64,000 nucleotides of DNA. Origin: Fistulifera solaris (lineage: Eukaryota; Bacillariophyta; Bacillariophyceae; Naviculales; Stauroneidaceae). How positions within the stretch are numbered: position 1 is the first letter of the stretch; the number at the start of each line of letters is the position of its first letter. Below, piece by piece: positions 52,713 to 61,881 of this stretch. The position numbers were made by a program, and so were the translations under genes. The stretch covers positions 248,001-312,000 of the forward strand of contig AP026149.1 in the NCBI GenBank assembly GCA_030295235.1, read 5' to 3'. The notes below the pieces were generated by a model. It did no database searches. It worked only from the letters and a program-made list of their open reading frames with translations, and had not been told where the DNA came from.

Positions 52713-54982
52713 TTAGGGAAGACTGACGTCTAAAAATCGAGACAATGGAGGAAAGATGTTCGTGTTCGGATCAGCTTCGTAGTCAAAGGTCAACTCGGGA
52801 CGTAACAAAACCGGATCGAGTAGCAAATGACCCGATAGGGTGTAGACAAGAGTCACGCTGCGCATGTTTGGCAGATGGAGTGTTACTGACAAAATGGAGC
52901 CATCTTGCGCTACTGAAAGGTCTTCGCAACTTCCAGCCAAGGACGTGACACGTTCAAAGAATAGATCGAAACGGTGCAGGACCTGCGCCACTCGAAACAC
53001 AGCAAACGGCAGAGAAAGAGCAGAAAGATCGGATTCAAGTTCTGCGCAAGTTGCAGACAACACTACATCGACCATGGTGATGACACCGTCATTCTTGAGG
53101 TTAATGCAGCTATCAACGTAGCCGCTTGGTTTAATAGAAAAACTCTCCCCTCGGAAGTCAGCTGTTAACAGAAGGCGAACATGCTCAATAGCGCTACAAA
53201 ACTGAAGTATGATCTCATTCCCCGAACTATCCATCAGTTGGAAAGGGCTGATGTAGTTTTGAACGTAATATGTCAACGGCGATCTTGCCTTACACGAGAG
53301 TTGCTTTTTCAGACTTTGGCTACGTAAAGTCTCTCTCGTAATTTGAGCAGCAAGTAGCTGTTCTTCCAGTGACTTTATTAGTTTCCCTCTTTCAGCGATA
53401 ATCTGCACGAGGTGTCGTTGGGATGCTTTCTCTAAGCGAAGAATTGCTTTGTCCACGCGTTTCGTTTGTGCATTGATTCGAGTGAGAAGCTCATCGAAGT
53501 TAATGGATTCAAGCGCATGTGTGAAAGCTGACACAAATTGCATATTGGCTCTTGCAGTGATCATCGCACTCAATATCGTATTCGATTTTAATTGGTACTG
53601 GACACTCTTTGTTTGCAGGATGGATAAGTGAGGGTCAACAATGCTTTGGAGGGTAAGATCAAGGCACTCTTCAATCTTTGCATGGCATGTGGCGTCGCTC
53701 GATGCAATTATGTCACTTGCAAATACATTCACTATTGATTGATAAGATTGAACGCAATCTTGTGTGTCGTCCACTCTAATACTCATGGCAAGATTTGTAA
53801 ACAATTGGGCTGCTGTCGAGCTTAGGGCAACGAGAATATCGTCGCCGATGCTGGAATTCGCCATCGGTTGATCCTGAAAAAGAAGGCAATAAGATAATAA
53901 ACATCTGACGACTGAAGGATCGCTCACTTTGTTTCATGCAACGTACCACATCCACGTCAAGCGTCTTACCTACGTCCATTTCAACACTAGCAACATCATG
54001 CGTTTCGGCGTCATCCGTCAATACTTTTCTTTCATAATTGATAGCACACGCGTCCATCTCACAAAAGGGTATAAATCTGCCACTCTCACGTCGCGAGCGT
54101 CGAATCCGCTCAGACGGAGATTGAAACGCCAAATCATCGACACAATCATCGTCTCCAGCATCAAAAAAGTCCCATTCGGCTAGAGTGGCGCTATTTTCTT
54201 TGGTCATAGCAATCAATTCTGCCGTGTCGGTGTCAAGTTCCTTGAATTCGGTGGGATATCGCTCAGCTGCTTTAGTGGGGGGCATAGGCGTCAAGGACCC
54301 TTGCGGTGGATCATCCTTTTCGAACTCGGCAGCAGAAGCCGAACCAAACTTGACACACCGAACGGATTTTTCCAATGGCGTGTTTGCTTCATCGTATCTA
54401 TCGGAAAGTACGCTTGCTGCAACCGAATGTGGGGTCCTATTCGAATTCGATCTTTCTTCTTGACAGAAGACAAGCTGTGCACACAATATTAGTACCAACA
54501 CAAGGAAAAAAGCCTACACAATTTGTCGACACGTACCAGCTTTTGCTTGGAGCCGATCTTGGTATGATAGTTCGTATGTGAGTTGTGTCATCCCCGTACA
54601 ACATCTTCCACCACTCCTTCGGTTGATCTTCAGGCTTCAGCTCCTTTACAGCATCGTACTGCGATAAAATGCTGACATGCTTATATGAGCCTGGAAAAAT
54701 AGGTGGAAATAATGAATGACGAGAAGTAGATCTCATGGTTGCTTCGGCGTCATCACAGGTTGTACCTAGCGATAACCGTCTTCTTGTCGTTAAAAGACGA
54801 GCTTCACGAGAGTTGGGCTGCGAGACAGGGATCTGACTCTCTGTTTTGTGGAGCAGCTCTTCGACAAATAAATTCGTGTTTTCGGAACCGTCAAAGGATA
54901 GGTCATGTCGGCCGACCGAGTATGTGACAGGGAAGGGCAAAGGCGCGCCTCCTTTCGGTGGACTCATCATTGTATGCACCAT
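52713..54982 (-). CDS. Unrecognised acidic and coiled-coil protein
   Basis: No named family recognised. Three exons are inferred: 54982-54537, 54474-53947 and 53873-52713 (introns of 62 and 73 nt), product about 711 residues. The N-terminal part is Ser/Thr/Pro-rich and disordered-looking, with a basic patch TTRRRLSLG. The middle is acidic (AEWDFFDAGDDDCVDDLAF and SERIRRSRRESGRF). Residues from about 330 form helices and a coiled coil (LLTRINAQTKRVDKAILRLE, IIAERGKLIKSLEEQLLAAQ). The last 200 residues are mixed alpha/beta and end PPLSRFLDVSLP. This disordered-then-coiled-coil-then-globular order is seen in kinetochore scaffolds such as KNL1/Spc7, but no MELT repeats are visible, so that is only a suggestion. 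In exon 2 a C seems missing in the run at 54431-54434; adding it keeps the exons in phase. Confidence 0.6.
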
Positions 54983-55708
54983 CGCCTCAAAACTGTATAG
55001 AATCGTTGTCGATTGAGAGGTAGTTAATATCAATAGTGATTCCCAAAAGGCTACTTAGGAAGAGCTAATGTTTCTTATTAGTAAGTGAAAAGAGCAAAGC
55101 AAAAATGAAAACTATCGACGGGCGTCGAAGTCGAGGGTCCAACCAAGCTGGCTTTTTTCTTGGTCGATTGAGGCGACTAGAACCGAACAATCCCAACGGA
55201 AACACCAACGGATTCAGAAACGTTCATTCCTCATAAATGTAATGTACACCTGCCAGCCGTTGACACTGCCTCGCAGGAAATCTAGTACAAAACAAAGAAT
55301 AGTCTTGGATTTTGAAATCCAACGGGACATTCTTGCGGATCTTGCGTCTTGATCTCACTTTTTTATTCTTCGTAGTACTGCAGATCGTCGATGACGGTTT
55401 TCTCACGAGAACCTCGGATTTGGCACTTTTGTCGTTTCTATCTATCTATTCAGTTTCGTCGCTTATTTGTAAAGTTACGCATTAAAAACTTTTTCATTGA
55501 ACAAAAAAGTATGTTTGAGGAAAGGATTCTTCATGCGTAAAGGCGGACCTCGAAGAACAACAAGTGTTTAGTGCAGTAGCAAGCTGTTTTCGCAAAAAAA
55601 GCCATAGACAAACACTTGTAAACAGAATTGGCAAAAGCAGAACCAGTTGTTTTGATCTACGAGCTGGATTATTTAGGTTTGTAGTTCTCTTAATGATGCC
55701 GCTTACTG
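54983..55708. other. Intergenic stretch
   Basis: About 725 bp between two leftward genes. No gene, RNA or repeat was recognised. Confidence 0.45.
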
Positions 55709-57349
55709 TTAATGAACTTGTTCCTGATTGTTCGCCTCTGCGGCAGCTGCTTCCTCGCGCTTCAAAGCAGCTTTGGCCTTCTCAACGTGGCTCAAGCGAC
55801 CTCGTTTGTTCGATTGCAACTCATCCTCTGGCTCCATGTACAAGCTTTCCGCAAACGAAATTCCCGACTTGACGCAGCGGATATACACGCGTACAATAGC
55901 TTGGTTGTTCAATGACTCCGGTCGCTTCTGCAATGTGACGAGGCGTTTCTTGGCGTTCTGTAAATGAGTTTTATAGAAGCATCGGATACGGTCCCGCAGT
56001 TTCTTTTCGGTGAAGGAAGGATCAAACTTAATACCGGCATCTTCGGCTGCCGTGCGAACCTCGTCAACTAGCATCTTATTGAATGACTGCTGCATCCTGG
56101 ATTGACGCTGCACGGTGGAGATTCCGTAATACTCTGCCATATGTTTGTAAAGAACAGTCTCACAGGCAGGAAACTCTTTCCAGTAGAAACCGTCTTCAAT
56201 GACAGTTTTCTGAGGGCCTGCTTCCACAGGTGTAATGACATCTTCTAAACCATCTCCGCTCTCATCACCCATATTGCGCTGAAGAGCCATGTGCAAGATA
56301 ACTTGACGCTGTAAATCGCGATCGCGAGCTATTTCAGCAAACGGGTTAGTGTCGTCGTCATCAAATTCCATTTCATCAGCGGCGCGCTTCCTTCCATGGA
56401 ACTTGTCGACCAATCGCACTGGCCGATGAGACGCAGGCGTTTCAGATTCATCAAAGATTTTTTGCCCGGTACTTAGGCAAATGATATTGGGATTAGCATT
56501 CTCCCGGCCATCTCTTGCGTTGACCTTCTTCATTGCGGATTTTTGCGCTAGTACCTCGGCTTTTGATATTAAACCAAAGAATATAAGAAACGTCGACGAA
56601 TTCATCACGAATACGCCATTGCAGCACTTACCAGCTCCCAAGAAACGCTCAAAGCACATAGTTACAGGACTCTTGAGGGTTTGCTGAAACTTTTCTTCCA
56701 GGGAAGTGGCAGCCTTCACGGTGCTTGCAGGGGTAGCTCGTTCTTCTTTATCAGTGACAGTTACAATCTGAGTGACAGGCTCCGACGTCGCTGTTTTGTC
56801 CGCCGACTGGATGCCAGTTTGTTCTGAATCCGGCTCCTTTTGTACATTAGTCTTGGTGATAGGAGCTACTTCGGGCACTTTCTCACGATTTGACATGTCA
56901 GAAAAGTTGATTATTCTCGGCTCTTCGTGTCTAGAACTTTCTAACGATTTGCCTTCATAATGTGCGTTCTTCCAGCTTGTTACACTGCTGTAGTTTCCAG
57001 GAATAGGAGCATGCATCATAGGAGGATAACTGGCGCGGTGGCGGTGAGCGTACTGCTCGCTAGGATCTCTCCGATCGGACGTATACATCGGGCGGTCCAA
57101 CGGAGGAAGAGCTGATCGAACAATATCATCTGGCCGAGGCAGAGAATGCGGCATGTGGTAAGGGTGAGGAATCGGATGGTTTCGAGCGCCAGGACGGTGC
57201 ACATGATTCGTAGGATGATGGTGGAGATGAGGCTGCCACATCGAAGGCATCTGGGGGTGCTGAGAGTGATGGGGCGGAGCGTAATAGCGCGCTCTGCTTG
57301 GCGAGTAAGAATGCCGACTATGGGGATTAGTGGGAACAGGATGCGACAT
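55709..57349 (-). CDS. Unrecognised His/Pro-rich protein with helical C-terminal domain
   Basis: Two exons (57349-56632 and 56559-55709) flank a 72-nt GT-AG intron that is stop-free and in frame; spliced product 522 residues, 546 if retained. Residues 1-120 are very rich in His, Pro, Tyr and Arg (HHSQHPQMPSMWQPHLHHHP). A polar linker has acidic EMEFDDDDTNPFAE. The C-terminal 180 residues look folded: DGFYWKEFPACETVLYKHMA, EYYGISTVQRQSRMQQSF, then FTEKKLRDRIRCFYKTHLQN and an Arg/Lys/Glu-rich tail. This could be a DNA- or chromatin-binding module given the charge, and a nuclear localisation is plausible (HGRKRAADE). I know no homologue outside diatom-like algae, but cannot search. Confidence 0.72.
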   Translation of the reverse strand: MSHPVPTNPHSRHSYSPSRARYYAPPHHSQHPQMPSMWQPHLHHHPTNHVHRPGARNHPIPHPYHMPHSLPRPDDIVRSALPPLDRPMYTSDRRDPSEQYAHRHRASYPPMMHAPIPGNYSSVTSWKNAHYEGKSLESSRHEEPRIINFSDMSNREKVPEVAPITKTNVQKEPDSEQTGIQSADKTATSEPVTQIVTVTDKEERATPASTVKAATSLEEKFQQTLKSPVTMCFERFLGAGKCCNGVFVMNSSTFLIFFGLISKAEVLAQKSAMKKVNARDGRENANPNIICLSTGQKIFDESETPASHRPVRLVDKFHGRKRAADEMEFDDDDTNPFAEIARDRDLQRQVILHMALQRNMGDESGDGLEDVITPVEAGPQKTVIEDGFYWKEFPACETVLYKHMAEYYGISTVQRQSRMQQSFNKMLVDEVRTAAEDAGIKFDPSFTEKKLRDRIRCFYKTHLQNAKKRLVTLQKRPESLNNQAIVRVYIRCVKSGISFAESLYMEPEDELQSNKRGRLSHVEKAKAALKREEAAAAEANNQEQVH

Positions 57350-58133
57350 TTCTGGTCAGGACCTTTTAAGGTATAAAGGATAATATGCACTGAATAGGGG
57401 CAGGTAATCTTGCAAATGAAAGAGACGAGAATGTGCTCCGATGGGGAAGAAACGGTCCTTCACGTTAATTTCTGCCACCTTCAAAACGGAATCAGTCGGT
57501 TGCAAGTGGCATGCGCGTTATGAAATCTATATAAATGTAGACGTATATGTGTTTGCACTATAGGAAACCGATGGGCAGTGTCCCCTAAGTCGGCACTGAT
57601 CATCTTTTACCGGCTGTCAGATCGGCAAAGAAAATCAATTTACTTAAAGAACCTGGCCTGCGAGGAGTACTACAGAGATTTTCCTTTGAAATTTAGATAA
57701 AGGAGATCGTCAAGTACTCACCGCCTTTGAAGATGGAATTATATTCAGTAATGTATAAAATTCTACTCTTGTTTGGATGGAGTTTTGTTTTGCTTGGAAT
57801 CAGTTATGGACTCGGCCGGCGTCCATGACGACATCAGACAAAATCCATTATTTTAACTCAGCCCCTACTGGTACCGGTTGTCATATAAATTTTGAACTTG
57901 AATTGGCTATAGATCGCGTTCAGCGCTACGATTACGTCATGTACACGAAGAACTAGTGTAAATTTGTACACAAAGGCAAATCGGACTTGACACGATGTCC
58001 AATCTCGACACCTCGCTGTTGTTGGCGATTGAATTTGATACTTTCGTCATCTCTCTCTCGAGTTGTTTACAAAGACCTCAATTCACGCCATTGCTGCAGT
58101 ATTCAATAACTTCTGCGTTTTTTGAGAGTGAAA
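57350..58133. promoter_or_regulatory. Divergent promoter region upstream of the repeat-protein gene
   Basis: About 780 bp. It contains a CTACTGGTACCGGTT string at 57865-57879. No gene was supported. Confidence 0.4.
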
Positions 58134-59360
58134 ATGAGATTTAGTATTCTCGCCGTAGCAACCCTCGTAGCGGTAGAGGCGTTTGCACCTCATCCTGTGC
58201 TAAAGTCTGTTTCGTCGACCCAGCTGGAGATGAATAACAACAAGTGGCTAGGTCCGGTGGCTGTTTCGATTGCTTCGCTAACATTAGCGGGTCAAATTGC
58301 GTCTGCCACGATGCCGTCAACTTTTGCGAAGTACTATGAAGGTAGGTTTAATTAAAAAAAACTGAGAAAGGGTGTCATTCTTATCACTTCGAATCTTGAG
58401 AGGAACAACAAAACTAACTACTTATTCGTTGTCTACGTTTACAGAAACTTCTTCCCCATTAGAGGTACCTACTACAGTTACCGCAGCAATTGACACCATG
58501 GATTTTTCCATGCCCTCGTATGACGAGGCGTCTAAGGGAGACGTCAAGAACAAAGGTGGAGCCCCCGCTTTCAATCCGTTCGGAGATTTCACGCCATCAA
58601 TCGTTGACAACGGAGCTGATTCGGCGGACAAAGAGGCTGCCGCTGCGAGAAAAGCTGAAGAGAAGGAAGCTGCTGCAGCCAAAAGGCCGAGGCTGCTGCG
58701 AAAAAGGCTGAGGAAAAGGCAGCGAAGGAAGCTGCCAAGGAAGCACGCCGTCTCGAACAAGCAGAGCTGCAACGGGCCGCACAAGAGCGCGCCCAGCAAG
58801 CAGACGAGGGATCGCCTGCTAAATTCGTCGCCCCAGATCTGTCAGACATTAAGGCCCCTGATTTGAAAATGCCTGATATTTCTAGTTTCAAAGCTCCCGA
58901 CATCAAAATGCCAGACATGTCCAGTTTCAAAGCTCCGGAAATGCCAGATATGTCTAGCTTCAAAGCCCCCGAGATGCCCGATGTTAAAGTACCTGATTTT
59001 GCTGGAAAGTTGAATATTCCCGATCTACCAGAAAATTTTCCGAAAATTGATGCTTCTTCGCTGCCAAAGTTTGATACAAGCAATTTGCCGAAAGTTTCAA
59101 TCCCCGGGTTTGACAGTCAACCGATTGACCTTGACAGCCTAGAGCCTCAAGAGGTTCGAGATCAACGCGCTAGGGAAGCTCGAGAGATCTATTTGGAGGC
59201 AGATGAGGAGGCAAAGGCGGCCGAACAAGTTGCGCGTCAAGTTCGCGGCACAGCGAACGAAAAGCTCAAGCTAGCAAGGGAAGCCAAAGATTTGGCCTGT
59301 GAAACCCGACCGGGTGGAAAATTGATTTGTCTCCGAAATCCTTTTACAGTCGGATATTAA
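58134..59360 (+). CDS. Plastid-targeted tandem-repeat protein, function unknown
   Basis: Exon 1 (58134-58341) encodes a signal peptide with a VEAFAP junction (ASAFAP-type) and a second hydrophobic stretch (WLGPVAVSIASLTLAGQIASA) that resembles a thylakoid-transfer signal or an inner-membrane anchor. A 103-nt intron (58342-58444) follows. Exon 2 (58445-59360) encodes an Ala/Lys/Glu-rich helix (about residues 140-190), then four to five short repeats built on KAPD/E-x-MPDMSSF (about 205-255). After that come PD-rich units (NIPDLPENFPKIDASSLPKF) and a charged C-terminal helix (REAREIYLEADEEAKAAEQ). At the A4 run at 58681-58684 one A seems missing; adding it makes the gene 374 residues and joins AAAK to KAEAAAKK. 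No family recognised. Structural or scaffold roles in the plastid are possible. Confidence 0.72.
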
Positions 59361-59550
59361 AGAATGTGACAAAGTTGTTAGCTTCTCAATACAAAATACA
59401 CAATGAAAATGATATCAGCTAAATGAAGTAGCGCTTCTTATCCCGTCATCGAGAGCTCAACATAAAGTAGTCAACTGAACATGATATGATTTCAGTTATT
59501 ATCATACTAAAAGGCTTCCTTGGTTCGGCATAGCTCTTAGCATTAGCGGG

Positions 59551-60765
59551 CTATCTGCTTTGCCGTAGCTCTAATAGTTTCGACGCAAACGCCTCCCACG
59601 CTTGGACAAAGTCCTTATCTTCTATTTGTGCATTTGCTTCTCCCATACTCCACTCAAACACTGATTGATACTTTAGGTCCACTGGAAAAGGACTAACAGA
59701 AGCATTTCGAATACGGTGAAAGGCTCTCATCCCAACTTTCGCCGCAGCGTGATCGAGCGCCGTTTGACATTCCTCCACCGAATAGAACAAGTATCCATGC
59801 ACCATGTTCACTTGCGGTTCCTCGGGCTCAAATCGGATTACTTGTGACACAATGGGATGCTCTTTCAATAACTGTACTACATTGCATAGTTTTTCTTTCT
59901 TCTGTAGAAACGAAAGCGCACCATTCTTTCTAAGCCAATTCTTTTGATACCCGGCATCAGCAGCAACAACATAAGGCAGCAATGTGTACAAGTTTCCACC
60001 GAATCGCCGCAACCATATTCGAGCCTCTTGGCAAAATTCACTGGATCCAAGCAACATCGCACCGGACAGTCCCGCAAGACCCTTATAAAAGGACAAGTAC
60101 ACCGAATCAAACGGCTCGGCGAGATCGGAAAGTGACTGGCCCGGAAACGCGACACTGGCTTCGAACAATCGTGCACCATCACAATGAAAGGCAATCTGAT
60201 GGATTCGACAGAAATCTCGCATGCGCTCAACGTCAAGCCACGATGTTGTTTTCCCACCCAGTTCACGATGAGGAATTTCCAGAATCAACGTGGAAATGGC
60301 CTTGTTTTTCAATTGCGTTTCGACCGTTGCAAAGTCCAACGGGGCAGGTGCGATGCTCGTCGTAACAGTTTCCAGACGAATGACTTCCAGATTCAAAAGA
60401 TCCCGGTACGCATCGTTTTCATGAATCAGTAAATGAGAGGATGCATGACAGGCAAACCGTTTGGGTTTTTGTTGGGAATGAATCAACAAGGCAATGGATT
60501 GTGCCATGACTCCCGAGGGCATAAATACCGCGTCTTCCTTTCCCAATTCGAGTGCTAATTTCTGTTCAAATCTCCTCAAGTAAGTTTCGTGACTCGAAAA
60601 GTCGCCGTAGACATCGAATTCGTTCACGTCATTCGCTTCGCAGAAATCAGCCGATTGACGAAAGGTTGCGGCCGGAGAAAGCACCGCATGCGGTGATTGC
60701 AACAAAAGTGGTTTTGCTGTAGTGCTCCCGACAACTGAAGCCATAAAGAAAGGAGCCAGTAACAT
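59551..60765 (-). CDS. PLP-dependent beta-eliminating lyase / threonine-aldolase-type enzyme
   Basis: A single-exon protein of 404 residues with a short hydrophobic N-terminus (MLLAPFFMASVVGS). The fold-type I core has NEFDVYGDF, FEQKLALELGKEDAVFMPSG, the PLP-stacking His in CHASSHLLIHE, IPHRELGG, FHCDGARLFEASV (Asp contacts the pyridine N) and the Schiff-base Lys in SVYLSFYKGLAGLSGA (about residue 227). This pattern matches the low-specificity L-threonine aldolase branch, which cleaves threonine or allo-threonine to glycine and acetaldehyde. Substrate preference is not set by the motifs, and the order DVYGD is slightly unusual. The start at 60765 is the first ATG. Confidence 0.85.
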   Translation of the reverse strand: MLLAPFFMASVVGSTTAKPLLLQSPHAVLSPAATFRQSADFCEANDVNEFDVYGDFSSHETYLRRFEQKLALELGKEDAVFMPSGVMAQSIALLIHSQQKPKRFACHASSHLLIHENDAYRDLLNLEVIRLETVTTSIAPAPLDFATVETQLKNKAISTLILEIPHRELGGKTTSWLDVERMRDFCRIHQIAFHCDGARLFEASVAFPGQSLSDLAEPFDSVYLSFYKGLAGLSGAMLLGSSEFCQEARIWLRRFGGNLYTLLPYVVAADAGYQKNWLRKNGALSFLQKKEKLCNVVQLLKEHPIVSQVIRFEPEEPQVNMVHGYLFYSVEECQTALDHAAAKVGMRAFHRIRNASVSPFPVDLKYQSVFEWSMGEANAQIEDKDFVQAWEAFASKLLELRQSR

Positions 60766-60801
60766 GGTGAGTCAATTTTGCAATGAATATGGAAAGTACT
60801 G

Positions 60802-61140
60802 ATGTTGAAGCAAGATCGGCATTACTGCTCTTTTGCGATCGCGGACCCAAATACCAGGTATAATTACCGTAGTATTCTTGCACGCTCGTCTCGGGACTCC
60901 TTTTCTTTTTCTGTGTCGCGAGGAGTCGCGAGTGATTTCTTGCCGTTTCGGAAAAGTGACGTTCTGCGAAACACCTGTCCTACTGAAGAAGGAATAGTAG
61001 CAGATGGCACATTCCACCACGAAGACGACGCGGAATATTTGCATTCGACTTTCGATCCATCAATCATGAAACCCCTGCCATCACAACGACAAAGATCGGA
61101 AGAACAAAAACGTCTCTCTTTAGCTGCGAACAGATTTTAA
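60802..61140 (+). CDS. Small unrecognised protein
   Basis: An ATG-started frame of 112 codons begins 37 bp from the divergent aldolase start. It reads MLKQDRHYCSFAIADPNTRY, then SFSFSVSRGVASDFLPF and a polar end (PSIMKPLPSQRQRSEEQKRL). The C-terminal half looks like real protein; the N-terminal part may not be, since another ATG nearby (60784, MNMESTDVEA) reads into a possible GTATAA donor. No family recognised, and the true exon structure is uncertain. Confidence 0.42.
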   Translation: MLKQDRHYCSFAIADPNTRYNYRSILARSSRDSFSFSVSRGVASDFLPFRKSDVLRNTCPTEEGIVADGTFHHEDDAEYLHSTFDPSIMKPLPSQRQRSEEQKRLSLAANRF

Positions 61141-61191
61141 TACAAAAGACTTCTATTCCTTTTTTGTTACTCCTGATTATTAGTGATCGAA

Positions 61192-61707
61192 ATGAATCCC
61201 TCGCTATTAATTTTATTGATTACGTTGCAATCGACATCGACGTTCATGGTCCTTCCCTTTTCCACAGTAGCCCCAGGAAAACGCTCGTTCTACTTATCGG
61301 ATCGAAATGTCGAAACGAACGGCAATGGTAGTAATAGCAACGAAGATGACGAGGATTGCGATGAGGATGGTGAATGCGAAATTGATTGGGACGCCATGCC
61401 GACAGCCGCCGAAATAGGACAAGCGGCCGCCATGCGGAAACGCCTGGAAATGTCGTGGCAGCTCGAGGAAGCGAAAGAAGACTGTAATGTGGACCAACCA
61501 CAATCGTGTGGGAGTGAACCGTGTCAAGATTGTTCTGGGAAAGGATGGAAGACTTGTCGTTTCTGTCGTGGTACAAAACTGTTGTTCATGCCCGGTGCGG
61601 ACATTTGTCAGTGTAAAATTTGTCACAAGGGTCGGGAATCGTGCCGTTCTTGTCAAGGAACGGGATGGGTCGCTGGATGGACGCAGTTACAAGAAACGGC
61701 TCATTAG
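61192..61707 (+). CDS. DnaJ-type zinc-finger protein (BSD2-like), probably plastid
   Basis: A 171-residue protein with a signal peptide and a T-F junction (LLITLQSTST-FMVLPF) like diatom plastid presequences. The middle is acidic (NEDDEDCDEDGECEIDWD). The C-terminus carries four Cys pairs in DnaJ-like spacing: CQDCSGKGWKTC, CRFCRGTKLLF, CQCKICHKGRESC and CRSCQGTGW. Proteins with this domain but without a J domain include BSD2, a chaperone of Rubisco assembly in plants. A plastid chaperone or disulfide role is therefore reasonable, but Rubisco specificity is not shown. The ATG at 61192 gives the signal peptide. Confidence 0.8.
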   Translation: MNPSLLILLITLQSTSTFMVLPFSTVAPGKRSFYLSDRNVETNGNGSNSNEDDEDCDEDGECEIDWDAMPTAAEIGQAAAMRKRLEMSWQLEEAKEDCNVDQPQSCGSEPCQDCSGKGWKTCRFCRGTKLLFMPGADICQCKICHKGRESCRSCQGTGWVAGWTQLQETAH

Positions 61708-61881
61708 AATATTTATAGACACTCTTCAATGCAATCATTTGTTTTGGATTGGATTGTTTCTTCTGATAATCTTAAAAGGCGTTCCGATTTTTTTGTGTAA
61801 AGAATAGTATAGAGTTATAACGTCTTCTTTCGGTCAAAAACTTCAGTTGTAATGATGCATTTATATCGCCGAATGTAAAAT

